A DNA stretch of 12,162 nucleotides from an uncultured Eubacterium sp. GTDB taxonomy: Bacteria; Bacillota; Clostridia; Lachnospirales; Lachnospiraceae. The stretch's first letter is position 1; each line of letters begins with the position of its first letter. Positions 1 through 7,616 of the stretch are shown in pieces. Made by a program: the position numbers and the translations under genes. The stretch is from assembly GCA_934351445.1 (NCBI GenBank), contig CAKRIZ010000049.1, positions 1 through 12,162 on the forward strand, read 5' to 3'. The notes under the pieces are model-generated. The model did no database searches. It was not told the DNA's origin and saw only the letters and a list, made by a program, of their open reading frames with translations.

Positions 1-155
1 TCCACGAGTTACGAGTCTCCTCTCCATCGTGCAAAGGCAGCAAAATCAGACACGCCTTTGCTCGCGCTGCTACTTCTACATCTGAGTTGATAGTGCTTGC
101 ATGTTCTATTCAACTACTAAAATGTTTCGCAAACAGCATATAACGCAGGGCTAAC
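1..155. other. No supported gene; left window edge
   Basis: I see no supported gene here. On the minus strand one frame stays open from about base 106 to the edge (about 35 codons) without a start codon or ribosome site. On the plus strand a frame from base 1 stops near base 90. Neither shows a motif I recognise. The stretch borders the structured RNA and may hold its promoter, but I cannot place a clear -35/-10 pair. Confidence 0.4.
124..134 (+). repeat. 11-bp direct repeat GTTTCGCAAAC, left copy
   Basis: GTTTCGCAAAC occurs here and again, identically, at 374-384, about 20-30 bases outside each end of the structured RNA at 156-352. Each copy is itself a small dyad (GTTT, CGC loop, AAAC). 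The role is unknown. It could be flanking structure of the RNA, a protein site, or a mark of insertion. Confidence 0.6.
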
Positions 156-352
156 GGCTGTGGGCACAGTGGTTTCTGTCAACTGCGACTTTTGTTCGGC
201 GAAGTGCGAGCGATTCGTAAACGAACTTCATGTCATAGCTGAAAGCCGCAGGCTATGTGTGCGAAGGACACATCGAGCCAAGGCTGAAGATACAGCGAGA
301 CACCGCCGGGCAACCGGAGCAGCTTGATCAGAATGCCCCTGCGCCCACAGCC
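156..352 (+). ncRNA. Candidate structured noncoding RNA of about 197 nt
   Basis: A perfect 10-bp stem closes the segment: GGCTGTGGGC (156-165) pairs with GCCCACAGCC (343-352). Between the arms are many local helices: CAGT 167-170 with ACTG 182-185; GAAG 201-204 with CTTC 226-229, stacked on TTCG 214-217 with CGAA 222-225; CATAGC 234-239 with GCTATG 252-257; a TGT/ACA helix within 256-272; GCTG 283-286 with CAGC 293-296; and CCGG 306-309 with CCGG 314-317 closing a GCAA (GNRA) tetraloop. The GNRA loop exists only on the + strand, which favours that direction. No long reading frame fits. It resembles in size large Firmicutes RNA motifs such as raiA or Clostridiales-1, but I cannot assign it to a family from memory. 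It lies alone, convergent with def, and shows no obvious U-tract terminator. Confidence 0.5.
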
Positions 353-373
353 AGATAGCCCGATGATTAAATA

Positions 374-384
374 GTTTCGCAAAC
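374..384 (+). repeat. 11-bp direct repeat GTTTCGCAAAC, right copy
   Basis: Identical to 124-134. It lies 21 bases after the closing stem of the structured RNA and is framed by ATAG/CTAT (371-374 and 387-390), so it can form a slightly longer hairpin. It sits about 40 bases beyond the def stop codon. No T-tract follows in either direction, so I do not call it a terminator. Confidence 0.6.
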
Positions 385-425
385 GTCTATCTTATACGAT
401 CATTACATGTGGCGCAATTCCACCG

Positions 426-896
426 CTAATCTTCCTCGTAAGTCACGTCATGCAGCTGTCCTTCCACCTTTTCGGTGTACATATGTCCGTCCAGATGATC
501 AATCTCATGGCAGAGCGCCCGCGCGAGCAGTGCCTCTCCTTCTACTTCGATCTGTTCCATATCCGGGTTTAATGCACGCACAACTACATGGTTCGGACGC
601 GTAACCTGTCCTGCTTTTCCGGGGAGGCTCAGACATCCCTCATCTCCGGTCTGTTCCCCATCAGATGCGATGATCACCGGATTGATCAGCACGATCGGTC
701 CTTCCCCGATATCAATGACACAGATACGTTTTAACACGCCAACCTGCGGTCCTGCCAGTCCCACTCCGTTTGCGTCATACATCGTATCGAGCATATCATC
801 AATCAACTCGCGGATACGCGGAGTCATCTCTTTGACCTCTCTACAGGTTTTTTCCAATACTGCATCCCCCTGGATGCGAATCTGACGTAAAGCCAT
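426..896 (-). CDS. def: Peptide deformylase
   Basis: Removes the formyl group from the N-terminal methionine of new proteins in the cytoplasm. It is a metalloenzyme. At 156 residues it has a usual length. All three family motifs are present: GVGLAGPQ (residues 44-51, the GxGLAxxQ loop), EGCLS (86-90, with metal-binding Cys88) and HEIDH (130-134, with two metal-binding His and catalytic Glu131). The ATG is preceded by AAAGGAGG with 8 bases of spacing. That ribosome site starts at the priA stop codon, so translation is probably coupled to priA. It is the last gene of the murE-priA-def operon. In many Clostridia fmt follows def directly, but here the next 425 bases hold no fmt and no clear terminator. 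The identification is very secure. Confidence 0.97.
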   Translation of the reverse strand: MALRQIRIQGDAVLEKTCREVKEMTPRIRELIDDMLDTMYDANGVGLAGPQVGVLKRICVIDIGEGPIVLINPVIIASDGEQTGDEGCLSLPGKAGQVTRPNHVVVRALNPDMEQIEVEGEALLARALCHEIDHLDGHMYTEKVEGQLHDVTYEED

Positions 897-910
897 TTCT
901 ATTTCCTCCT

Positions 911-3136
911 TTAAAAACCATTCATTGGATTAAAATCAAACTGCACACTCGTCTGACGCCAGGTATTCTCCGCCAGTAAATGCTCGATCCCCTCTTTGGC
1001 ATGGATCAGCACCTCATAATCTTCACTCTTGATATAGATCACACGGCGGTAAATATCATTGACTTTTGCAACTGCGGCCTCCGTCGGGCCAATCACCTGC
1101 ATCTGCATATCCTGTGCACACAGCCATCTGCCGATTGCAGCAGCGCAATTTTCAGCCTGCATCTCTGACGGTGATGCCACTGCTACGAGCAGCAGATTCC
1201 ATACGGGAGGATAACACATCATCTCCCGATAGGCAAGTTCCTGCTCATAAAACTGTTCATAATCCTGCGCTTGTGCGGTCTGCACGGCATAATGATCCGG
1301 CTGGTAGGTCTGGATCACGACCTCGCCCGGCCGGTTTCCACGTCCCGCGCGGCCCGCTGCCTGCGTCAGCAGTTGAAATGTCCGCTCCGCTGCACGGTAA
1401 TCATTGCTGTGCAGCGACAGATCTGCTGCCAGTACACCTACGAGCGTCACTTTTGGGAAATCATGTCCCTTGACAATCATCTGTGTGCCAATCAGTATAT
1501 CTGCTTCCTCATTGGCAAATGCAGACAGGATCTTCTCATAGCTGCCCTTTGTCCGCGTCGTGTCATAATCCATGCGCAATACCCGCGCATGCGGAAACCG
1601 TTCTTTCACGATCTCCTCGATCTTCTGCGTCCCTGCACGGAATGCCCCGATATATTTTGAGCCACAGGACGGGCAAACCGATGCCTGCCCCGTCTCATAG
1701 CCACAATAATGACACTTGAGCCTGCCATCATTATGCAGGCTGAGCGACACATCACAGTGTGGACATTTCAATACTTCACCACACGCCCGGCATGAGACAA
1801 AGCCCGCCATACCGCGACGGTTCAAAAAGAGCATCGTCTGTTCCCTGCGCGCAAGCCGATCCTCCATCAACTGTTGCAGTCTGTGACTGAGAATTGAACG
1901 GTTGCCACTGCGCAGCTCCTCACGCAGATCCACGACCTGACAGGCTGCCAGACTACTGTCTGCCTTCGCGCGTCCCGTCAGATAAAAACGTCTGACCATA
2001 CCTTTCTGCGCATAATAACTGCTCTCGAGCGATGGAGTCGCCGAGCCGAGTACTACGCTGGCTCCTGCCATACGCGCACGCGCAAATGCAGTCTCCCGCG
2101 CATGATAGCGCGGCACAGTCTCCGACTTGTAGCTCGTCTCATGTTCTTCATCAATTATAATATATCCAAGATTTGAAAACGGTGTGAACAGCGCAGAACG
2201 CGGTCCGATCATCACATCCAGTTCACCGTTTTTCGCACGCAGAAACTGATCATAACGCTCTCCCTGTGATAACCGCGAATGCAGGATACTGACACGGTTC
2301 CCAAACCGGTTATAAAAACGCATCACGGTCTGAAACGTGAGCGCAATCTCCGGAATCAGCACAATCGAAGCCCTACCAACAGCTGCCGCCCGCGCGATCA
2401 GCTCCATATACACCTCGGTCTTGCCACTGCCGGTCACACCCTGTATCAGATAGTTTCCATACTGCCCCACCTGAAAGTCCGCATCGATCGCATCCACGAC
2501 CATCTGCTGCTCCTGATTCAAAGTCAGTGCATAACCCCTTTGTTCCAGATGTGCAACCGGATTGCGGTAGCGATCCTCACATTCGATACGAATCACATGC
2601 TGTTCTTCCAGCGCCCGCATGACGGCTGCTGTCACATTCAGCTTGTGCAGGACAACCTCATAGTCAATCGCCAGATTTTCAATCAGGGCCTCCAGCAGCC
2701 TTGCACGTGCCGTCTGATGCTTTTTTTGCATCTGCATAAGCAGATCCACAGCCTCTGCATGGTCAGTAAGTACCAATACAACCGTGCGCTTTTGCTGCAG
2801 CCGCTCTTTCGTCTTGACCGGTATCACAGTCTTTAGCGCCTGGTTCATCGTACCACCATAATTGCGGCGCATCCACGCTGCAAGCGCAATGAGCTGGGAT
2901 TCAATCGGCACAGATTCCTCAATGATCTGTACAATTTCCTTTATTTTTGAAGGATCATAATCTGTATGATCCGTGATATCTGTCACATAACCGGTGCGCA
3001 GCCTGTTGCCGCCCCCAAACGGCACACGCACCTGCATACCGGCCTGCAGATGTGCGAGCATCTCATCCGGTATCCGATACTGAAAAACTTTATCCAGTTT
3101 TTCATGTGAGATATCGATAATGATATCTGCGTACAT
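911..3136 (-). CDS. priA: Primosomal protein N', replication restart helicase
   Basis: A 3'-to-5' DNA helicase that recognises stalled forks and loads the replication machinery. In order it has: an N-terminal 3'-end DNA-binding domain starting MYADIIIDIS; a winged-helix region; the helicase core with Walker A GVTGSGKT (about residues 233-240), DEEH (329-332) and GSATPSLES; an eight-cysteine zinc region (CRAC, CPHC, CHYC, CPSC, about 449-491) between the helicase lobes; and the late motifs GTQMIVKGHDFP and QAAGRAGR. The length of 741 aa is normal. I chose the ATG at 3136. It has GAGG at 6 bases and starts one base after the murE stop. A GTG at 3148 would add four residues and overlap murE. It is the middle gene of the murE-priA-def operon. 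Confidence 0.97.
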   Translation of the reverse strand: MYADIIIDISHEKLDKVFQYRIPDEMLAHLQAGMQVRVPFGGGNRLRTGYVTDITDHTDYDPSKIKEIVQIIEESVPIESQLIALAAWMRRNYGGTMNQALKTVIPVKTKERLQQKRTVVLVLTDHAEAVDLLMQMQKKHQTARARLLEALIENLAIDYEVVLHKLNVTAAVMRALEEQHVIRIECEDRYRNPVAHLEQRGYALTLNQEQQMVVDAIDADFQVGQYGNYLIQGVTGSGKTEVYMELIARAAAVGRASIVLIPEIALTFQTVMRFYNRFGNRVSILHSRLSQGERYDQFLRAKNGELDVMIGPRSALFTPFSNLGYIIIDEEHETSYKSETVPRYHARETAFARARMAGASVVLGSATPSLESSYYAQKGMVRRFYLTGRAKADSSLAACQVVDLREELRSGNRSILSHRLQQLMEDRLARREQTMLFLNRRGMAGFVSCRACGEVLKCPHCDVSLSLHNDGRLKCHYCGYETGQASVCPSCGSKYIGAFRAGTQKIEEIVKERFPHARVLRMDYDTTRTKGSYEKILSAFANEEADILIGTQMIVKGHDFPKVTLVGVLAADLSLHSNDYRAAERTFQLLTQAAGRAGRGNRPGEVVIQTYQPDHYAVQTAQAQDYEQFYEQELAYREMMCYPPVWNLLLVAVASPSEMQAENCAAAIGRWLCAQDMQMQVIGPTEAAVAKVNDIYRRVIYIKSEDYEVLIHAKEGIEHLLAENTWRQTSVQFDFNPMNGF

Positions 3137-3137
3137 C

Positions 3138-4607
3138 CTATGCCTCACTTTTCAGTTCGGCAACCACTTCTGCGATCAGTTCACGTTCATCCATGTGATG
3201 TTTGACACCACAGATCTCCTGATAATCCTCATGGCCTTTTCCTGCCAGCACGATGACATCGCCCGGTTTTGCATGTGCGATCGCATAACGGATCGCTTCC
3301 TTACGGTCAGCGATCTCGACAAACTTACCATCCGTCTTTGACATACCGATCTTGATATCATTGATGATCGCCTGCGGCTCCTCATATCTGGGATTGTCTG
3401 AGGTAATGATCGTCAGGTCTGCCATATTACCGCTGACCTCCCCCATCTCATAACGGCGCAGCTTCGAACGGTTGCCACCGCAGCCAAACAAACAGACCAG
3501 TCTGCCCGGTTCATACTCCTGCAGCGTAGACAACAGGCTCTTCAGGCTCATCGCATTGTGCGCATAATCAATCATCAGTGTGAAATCATCCGATACTTTC
3601 ACGATCTCGATGCGGCCCTTGACCTTCGCGGCACGCAGCGCTGACTGGATATTTTCGGTTGTGACTTTAAAATGATGGCATACGGCGATCGCTGTGAGCG
3701 AATTGTACACACTGAAACGGCCGGGCACATGAATCTCCACCAGGCAGTCCACCAGTCCCTTTGCATGGTATTTCACACCAAGATATCCTTTTCCCTTGAT
3801 CAGTTCCATATCAGCCGCACGCAGATCCGCTTTTTCTGATAATCCATATGTCTCTATCTCACACGTATGACCGGCAAGGAGTTTCTCCGTGTGCTCGTCA
3901 TCCGCATTCACAATACCGAGGCGGCACTGTTTAAACAACATGCCCTTACACTCCATATATTCTTCAAAAGAAGCATGCTCATTCGGTCCGATATGATCCG
4001 GTTCGAGGTTCGTAAAAATACCAATATCAAACACAAAGCCGCCGACACGGTGAAGCTTCAGCCCCTGTGAAGATACCTCCATCACAACGACATCAATCCC
4101 TGCATCCACCATCTTCCGAAAGCTTTCCTGGATCACATAAGACTCCGGTGTCGTATTAACCGCCGGGATGTGTGTCTCCCCGATAATCGTCTCGATCGTA
4201 CCGATCAGACCGACCCGATAACCCGCATGCTCTAAAATAGACTTAATCATATAGGTCGTTGTCGTCTTTCCCTTCGTGCCGGTGATACCGATTGTCTTTA
4301 ACTGCTCTGCGGGATAGCCAAAATAAGCTGCTGACAGCTCTGCTAACGCCAGTCTCGTATCCGGTACACGGATCACGGTCACGCCATCTGGCACTTCTAC
4401 TTCATCCTGCACAACGACCGCTGCCGCACCAGCCTTGCACACAGCCGGCAGAAAGGTATGTCCGTCTACGACCGCACCTTTGATACACACAAAGACACTG
4501 CCCTGCGCCACCTTTCTCGAGTCATATACAAGATCTGTCACTTCAATATCCGCACTGCCCTGCGGACAAGTATATTCCATACGCTCTAATAATGTTTGTA
4601 ATCTCAT
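3138..4607 (-). CDS. murE: UDP-MurNAc-tripeptide synthetase (MurE, probably meso-DAP adding)
   Basis: Adds the third amino acid to UDP-MurNAc-L-Ala-D-Glu in the cytoplasmic stage of peptidoglycan synthesis. In 489 residues it shows: the N-terminal Mur domain; the ATP loop GITGTKGKTT (107-116); NTTPE (151-155) in the substrate site; DHIGPNEH followed by ECK, with Lys221 the probable carbamylated lysine; DYAH (347-350); DNPR (404-407); and GKGHE (456-460). From knowledge of the family, DNPR marks the meso-diaminopimelate type. DYAH is followed by NAM rather than the common TPD, so this may be a variant or a second MurE of the genome. ATG with TAGGAGG at 6 bases. It is first in the operon and ends one base before priA. 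Confidence 0.95.
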   Translation of the reverse strand: MRLQTLLERMEYTCPQGSADIEVTDLVYDSRKVAQGSVFVCIKGAVVDGHTFLPAVCKAGAAAVVVQDEVEVPDGVTVIRVPDTRLALAELSAAYFGYPAEQLKTIGITGTKGKTTTTYMIKSILEHAGYRVGLIGTIETIIGETHIPAVNTTPESYVIQESFRKMVDAGIDVVVMEVSSQGLKLHRVGGFVFDIGIFTNLEPDHIGPNEHASFEEYMECKGMLFKQCRLGIVNADDEHTEKLLAGHTCEIETYGLSEKADLRAADMELIKGKGYLGVKYHAKGLVDCLVEIHVPGRFSVYNSLTAIAVCHHFKVTTENIQSALRAAKVKGRIEIVKVSDDFTLMIDYAHNAMSLKSLLSTLQEYEPGRLVCLFGCGGNRSKLRRYEMGEVSGNMADLTIITSDNPRYEEPQAIINDIKIGMSKTDGKFVEIADRKEAIRYAIAHAKPGDVIVLAGKGHEDYQEICGVKHHMDERELIAEVVAELKSEA

Positions 4608-4640
4608 CGTCTACCTCCTAATTCACAGGCCAACTATATC

Positions 4641-4670
4641 CATATAGACTATCTTATTGCTTTTTTGTAA
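4641..4670 (-). promoter_or_regulatory. Possible promoter of murE-priA-def, with palindrome
   Basis: Read on the minus strand, TTACAA (4665-4670) and TATATG (4641-4646) are spaced by 18 bases and lie about 35 bases upstream of the murE ATG. The -10 region overlaps a perfect 14-base palindrome, CTATAT-CC-ATATAG (4634-4647), which could be an operator or just an AT-rich coincidence. The boxes are only fair matches. Confidence 0.35.
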
Positions 4671-4722
4671 GTGGCGCAAGTATCTTCCTTATAAAACTGC
4701 TTTTTCCGGGCATACTTTTTTT

Positions 4723-5151
4723 ATGAATATGCAGACACACAAGACTTCATTTCCACAAAATTTTATGCTCTGCGGTCTGACCGGCTGGTGTATGGAGATT
4801 CTGTTCAGCGCCGTAAAAAATGTGCACCACATTGACCGCCGATTAATGGGACAGACATCAGTCTGGATGTTTCCGATCTATGGGTGTGCCGCACTGATCA
4901 AGCCACTGTACCAACTCACCGGCAAACTGCCTGCGCTTGCGAGAGGCAGCATCTATTCCGCTGCGATCCTGACTGGCGAATTCATCAGTGGCAGCCTGTT
5001 AAAAAAGCATGGCTGCTGTCCATGGGACTACAGTCATGCCAGATTGAACATCCACGGTGTCATCCGCCTGGATTATGCGCCGTTATGGATGGGCGCTGGA
5101 TTATTATTCGAACGGATTCTGGGCTGCCATCAGAACCGCACCCGGTACTGA
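4723..5151 (+). CDS. Small CmpB-like membrane protein (putative ABC transporter permease family)
   Basis: A 142-residue protein with several hydrophobic segments, probably in the cytoplasmic membrane. The pattern fits the family annotated as putative ABC-transporter type IV (CmpB-like): GWCMEILF near the first segment, PIYGCAALIKPLY, an ILTGEFISGSLL segment, then CPWDYS, an Asn-rich turn, IRLDYAPLW and a last hydrophobic stretch. The transport role is only the family's label; no function is proven that I know of. I chose the ATG at 4723 because homology begins soon after it. An in-frame TTG at 4657 would add residues without family features. Neither has a good ribosome site. The gene converges on the MATE gene and overlaps its 3' end by 22 bases. 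Confidence 0.7.
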   Translation: MNMQTHKTSFPQNFMLCGLTGWCMEILFSAVKNVHHIDRRLMGQTSVWMFPIYGCAALIKPLYQLTGKLPALARGSIYSAAILTGEFISGSLLKKHGCCPWDYSHARLNIHGVIRLDYAPLWMGAGLLFERILGCHQNRTRY

Positions 5152-6449
5152 TCCAGAAATTTTTTATAAAAGAAGCAGCCAAGCAGCGTCGTCAGTGTCT
5201 CCGTCACCGGAAACGTCAGCCAGAACATATGCAGCCCGAACCGCGAAAAGATATATCCTAATGGTACAAACAATACGACGGTACGCACAATGGTGAGCAG
5301 GGAACTCTTGAGTGCACTGCCGATCGCCTGAAAAAACACCGGAAAGATCAGCGATGTCACCATCGGGATAAATCCGATCCCAATCCAGTGAAATCCATAT
5401 GCCCCGATCTCGATCACCTGCGGATCAGAGGTAAACACGGACAGCATCTGCGCCGGAACCAGTTCAAAACACAACGTGCCGATAAACATCAGTGCCATTC
5501 CCCACACCAGGGATACCGACAGTGTCTTTTTACAGCGCCCAATATCCGCGGCAGCATAATTATAGCTGAGTACCGGCACAATACACGTCTGCAGCGCACC
5601 GAGCGGAATGAAAAAGAATGTCTGCCATTTATAATACAATCCGAGTGCAGTCACCGCCTGATCCGAAAACGCCGCCAGAATCAGGTTCAGTCCCAGAATG
5701 TAAAATGTATATGCTGACTGCATGATGATATTTGGGATTCCCAGTACATAGATTTTCTTTACGATCGCCGGATACCGTCTCCATGCCGGCGAACGGTGAT
5801 ATGCTTTTTTCATAACAATGAGTGCCGCAGCAATCTGACCAACGACTGTCGCGGCTGCCGCTCCGGCAATCCCCATCTGCGGTACACCGAACAATCCAAA
5901 AATCAGAACCGGATCAAGCACGATATTGACAACTGCGCCGATAATCTGTGCCGCCATCGGCGTCTTCATATCGCCATTCGCCTGCAGCACCTTACTCCAG
6001 ACGCTCTCTAAAAACAGTCCGATACTGCATACGCAGACGATCCTTCCATAACAGATCACCTCATCAATCACGATCTGCGAATCCGTAGACATGCGTGCAT
6101 ATGCAGGCATCAGAAAATAAAAGATGAGCGCAAACACTCCCCACAGCACCAGCCCAAGCGGCGCAGCGGTTCCTGCCGCTTCATCTGCCTGCTTTTGTTC
6201 ACGGACACCCAGATAATATGCCACACTCGTATTGATACCTACTCCGGTGCCGACACCGAGCGCAATCATGAGAAGCTGCAGCGGATATACGATCGAGAGT
6301 GCTGTCAGACCGCTCTCCGAATACCTGCCGACAAACAGGCTATCCACAATATTATATAATGCCTGTATGAGCTGCGCCAGCATCACCGGCGGCGCAATCT
6401 TCCATATGATCTTCGTGATTTTCTCCGTACCAAAAAAACTACTATCCAT
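5130..6449 (-). CDS. MATE family efflux transporter
   Basis: A 439-residue membrane antiporter of the multidrug and toxic compound extrusion family, normally driven by sodium or proton influx. About twelve hydrophobic segments are visible. Family signatures include the start KIIWKIAPPVMLAQLIQALY, the NIVDSLFVGR segment, QANGDMKTPM, and NIVLDPVLIFGLFGVPQMGI at the end of the first half, followed by a second six-helix half. The substrate cannot be read from sequence. ATG with AGGAG at 12 bases and a closer GGGG. The start lies 30 bases after the EamA gene with no terminator between, so the two are probably one operon. The 3' end overlaps the convergent CmpB-like gene. Confidence 0.93.
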   Translation of the reverse strand: MDSSFFGTEKITKIIWKIAPPVMLAQLIQALYNIVDSLFVGRYSESGLTALSIVYPLQLLMIALGVGTGVGINTSVAYYLGVREQKQADEAAGTAAPLGLVLWGVFALIFYFLMPAYARMSTDSQIVIDEVICYGRIVCVCSIGLFLESVWSKVLQANGDMKTPMAAQIIGAVVNIVLDPVLIFGLFGVPQMGIAGAAAATVVGQIAAALIVMKKAYHRSPAWRRYPAIVKKIYVLGIPNIIMQSAYTFYILGLNLILAAFSDQAVTALGLYYKWQTFFFIPLGALQTCIVPVLSYNYAAADIGRCKKTLSVSLVWGMALMFIGTLCFELVPAQMLSVFTSDPQVIEIGAYGFHWIGIGFIPMVTSLIFPVFFQAIGSALKSSLLTIVRTVVLFVPLGYIFSRFGLHMFWLTFPVTETLTTLLGCFFYKKFLDQYRVRF

Positions 6450-6479
6450 TTCCCCTTTTTCTCCTGCGTAATTGTTCTC

Positions 6480-7418
6480 TTATTCTTTTTTGAAATTCAC
6501 AATGCATATTCCGATGCAGACGAGAATCAATGCAGCCAGTGCGTTCCAGCCAAGCTCACTCGTGCCCTCACCGAGCCACCATGCGGACAGCAGCACGCCA
6601 AACACCGGATTGGCAAATCCAAAGATCGCAACTTTTGACACCGGGTTATATTTTAACAAAATACTCCACAGCGAATAGGCCACAGCAGAAATACATGCCA
6701 GATAACATAACATCAGCACTGCACGCGGCGATGCATGCGTGATCCTACCACCCATCGCCAGACCTAGCACAATCATCACGATCCCGCCAAAAATGAACTG
6801 ATAACCGCTCAGCATGACCGGATTGTCCTTCTTCGAATACTTTTTCATCAGACAGGAGGAAAACGCATATGACAATGCGGATAAAAACAGGCTGCCATCT
6901 CCCATCAGGCTGAGATTCCTATCGATCTTCTGCCCATTCATACTCACGAGAATGACTCCTGCAAAACCGATCACACATCCGGCTATTTTTTTCAGATCCA
7001 GCCTTTCCTGACGGAAGATCAGGCTCGCAACCAGAATGACAAAAAATGTGCTCGATCCGTTTATAATCGAAGACTTCACGCCACTGTTATGCGCCAGTCC
7101 AATATAGAAAAAGATGTATTGCAATATTGTCTGAAATACTGACAGCTTCAAAATACTCGGCAGTGCACTTCGATCCGGTACGAGCATTGCCCCTCCCGAC
7201 AGACTGCCGATCAGTACCGTGAGCACTCCTGCAAGTACAAACCTGCTGCCTGCAAACAATATCTGTGTCCAGGTGTCACCAGCCTCCACCCCAAACCATG
7301 CATATCCCAGCTTGATACAGGGGAACGCACTCCCCCACAAAAATGTGCAGACAAGTGCCAGTGCACACACGACCCATGTCTTTTGCAAATAATATGTCTT
7401 GTTATCTGTTGCATCCAT
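6480..7418 (-). CDS. EamA/DMT-family transporter
   Basis: A 312-residue inner-membrane permease of the drug/metabolite superfamily. There are about ten hydrophobic segments in two EamA repeats. The first begins at FLWGSAFPCIKLG (about residue 27), and the second begins at GDGSLFLSALSYAFSSCLMK (about residue 173). The sequence ends with a short basic tail, FKKE. Known members export or import amino acids, drugs or other small molecules; the substrate here is unknown. ATG with GAGGAG at 9 bases. It is the first gene of the EamA-MATE pair and divergent from the aldo/keto reductase gene. A joint role of the two transporters, for example exporting a shared toxic compound, is only inference. Confidence 0.9.
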   Translation of the reverse strand: MDATDNKTYYLQKTWVVCALALVCTFLWGSAFPCIKLGYAWFGVEAGDTWTQILFAGSRFVLAGVLTVLIGSLSGGAMLVPDRSALPSILKLSVFQTILQYIFFYIGLAHNSGVKSSIINGSSTFFVILVASLIFRQERLDLKKIAGCVIGFAGVILVSMNGQKIDRNLSLMGDGSLFLSALSYAFSSCLMKKYSKKDNPVMLSGYQFIFGGIVMIVLGLAMGGRITHASPRAVLMLCYLACISAVAYSLWSILLKYNPVSKVAIFGFANPVFGVLLSAWWLGEGTSELGWNALAALILVCIGICIVNFKKE

Positions 7419-7451
7419 TTCTCATAACTCCTCAAGTCTCTAAAATATGAA

Positions 7452-7462
7452 TATCATAGCAC
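7452..7462 (-). promoter_or_regulatory. Extended -10 box for the EamA-MATE operon
   Basis: Read on the minus strand this is GTGCTATGATA, an extended -10 element (TGCTATGAT), about 34 bases before the ATG of the EamA gene. I see no good -35 box at 17 bases, which is common for extended -10 promoters. The same 11 bases occur inverted at 7575-7585. Confidence 0.45.
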
Positions 7463-7574
7463 AAATCAATCCGTAAATCCAGCAAACAGCATTACCTCAT
7501 ACGGAAGTTTTTGCACCGGCTATGGAGAGACTCCTATGGCAGCTATCGAAACATCTTTTTTCATTCGTATATAT

Positions 7575-7585
7575 GTGCTATGATA
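7575..7585 (+). promoter_or_regulatory. Extended -10 box for the aldo/keto reductase gene
   Basis: GTGCTATGATA contains the extended -10 TGCTATGAT, about 32 bases before the ATG. It is the exact inverted copy of the box at 7452-7462 that serves the divergent operon. A second weak -10, TACAAT, overlaps at 7584-7589. The stretch between the two boxes has no clear operator besides a small GGAG/CTCC dyad near 7525-7535. Confidence 0.45.
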
Positions 7586-7616
7586 CAATAGTAAACCATC
7601 TCAAGGAGGGAACATT

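Noticed and set aside
408..425. GTGG/CCAC hairpin beyond def as a terminator
   Set aside because: The stem is only 4 bp and no T-tract follows on either strand.
1066..1660. Two plus-strand frames of about 130 codons inside priA
   Set aside because: Both overlap each other and priA, and neither has a motif or start signal.
2279..2836. Long open frame (185 codons) on the plus strand inside priA
   Set aside because: It is antisense to a perfect PriA sequence, has no ribosome site, and its composition is the mirror of priA codon use.
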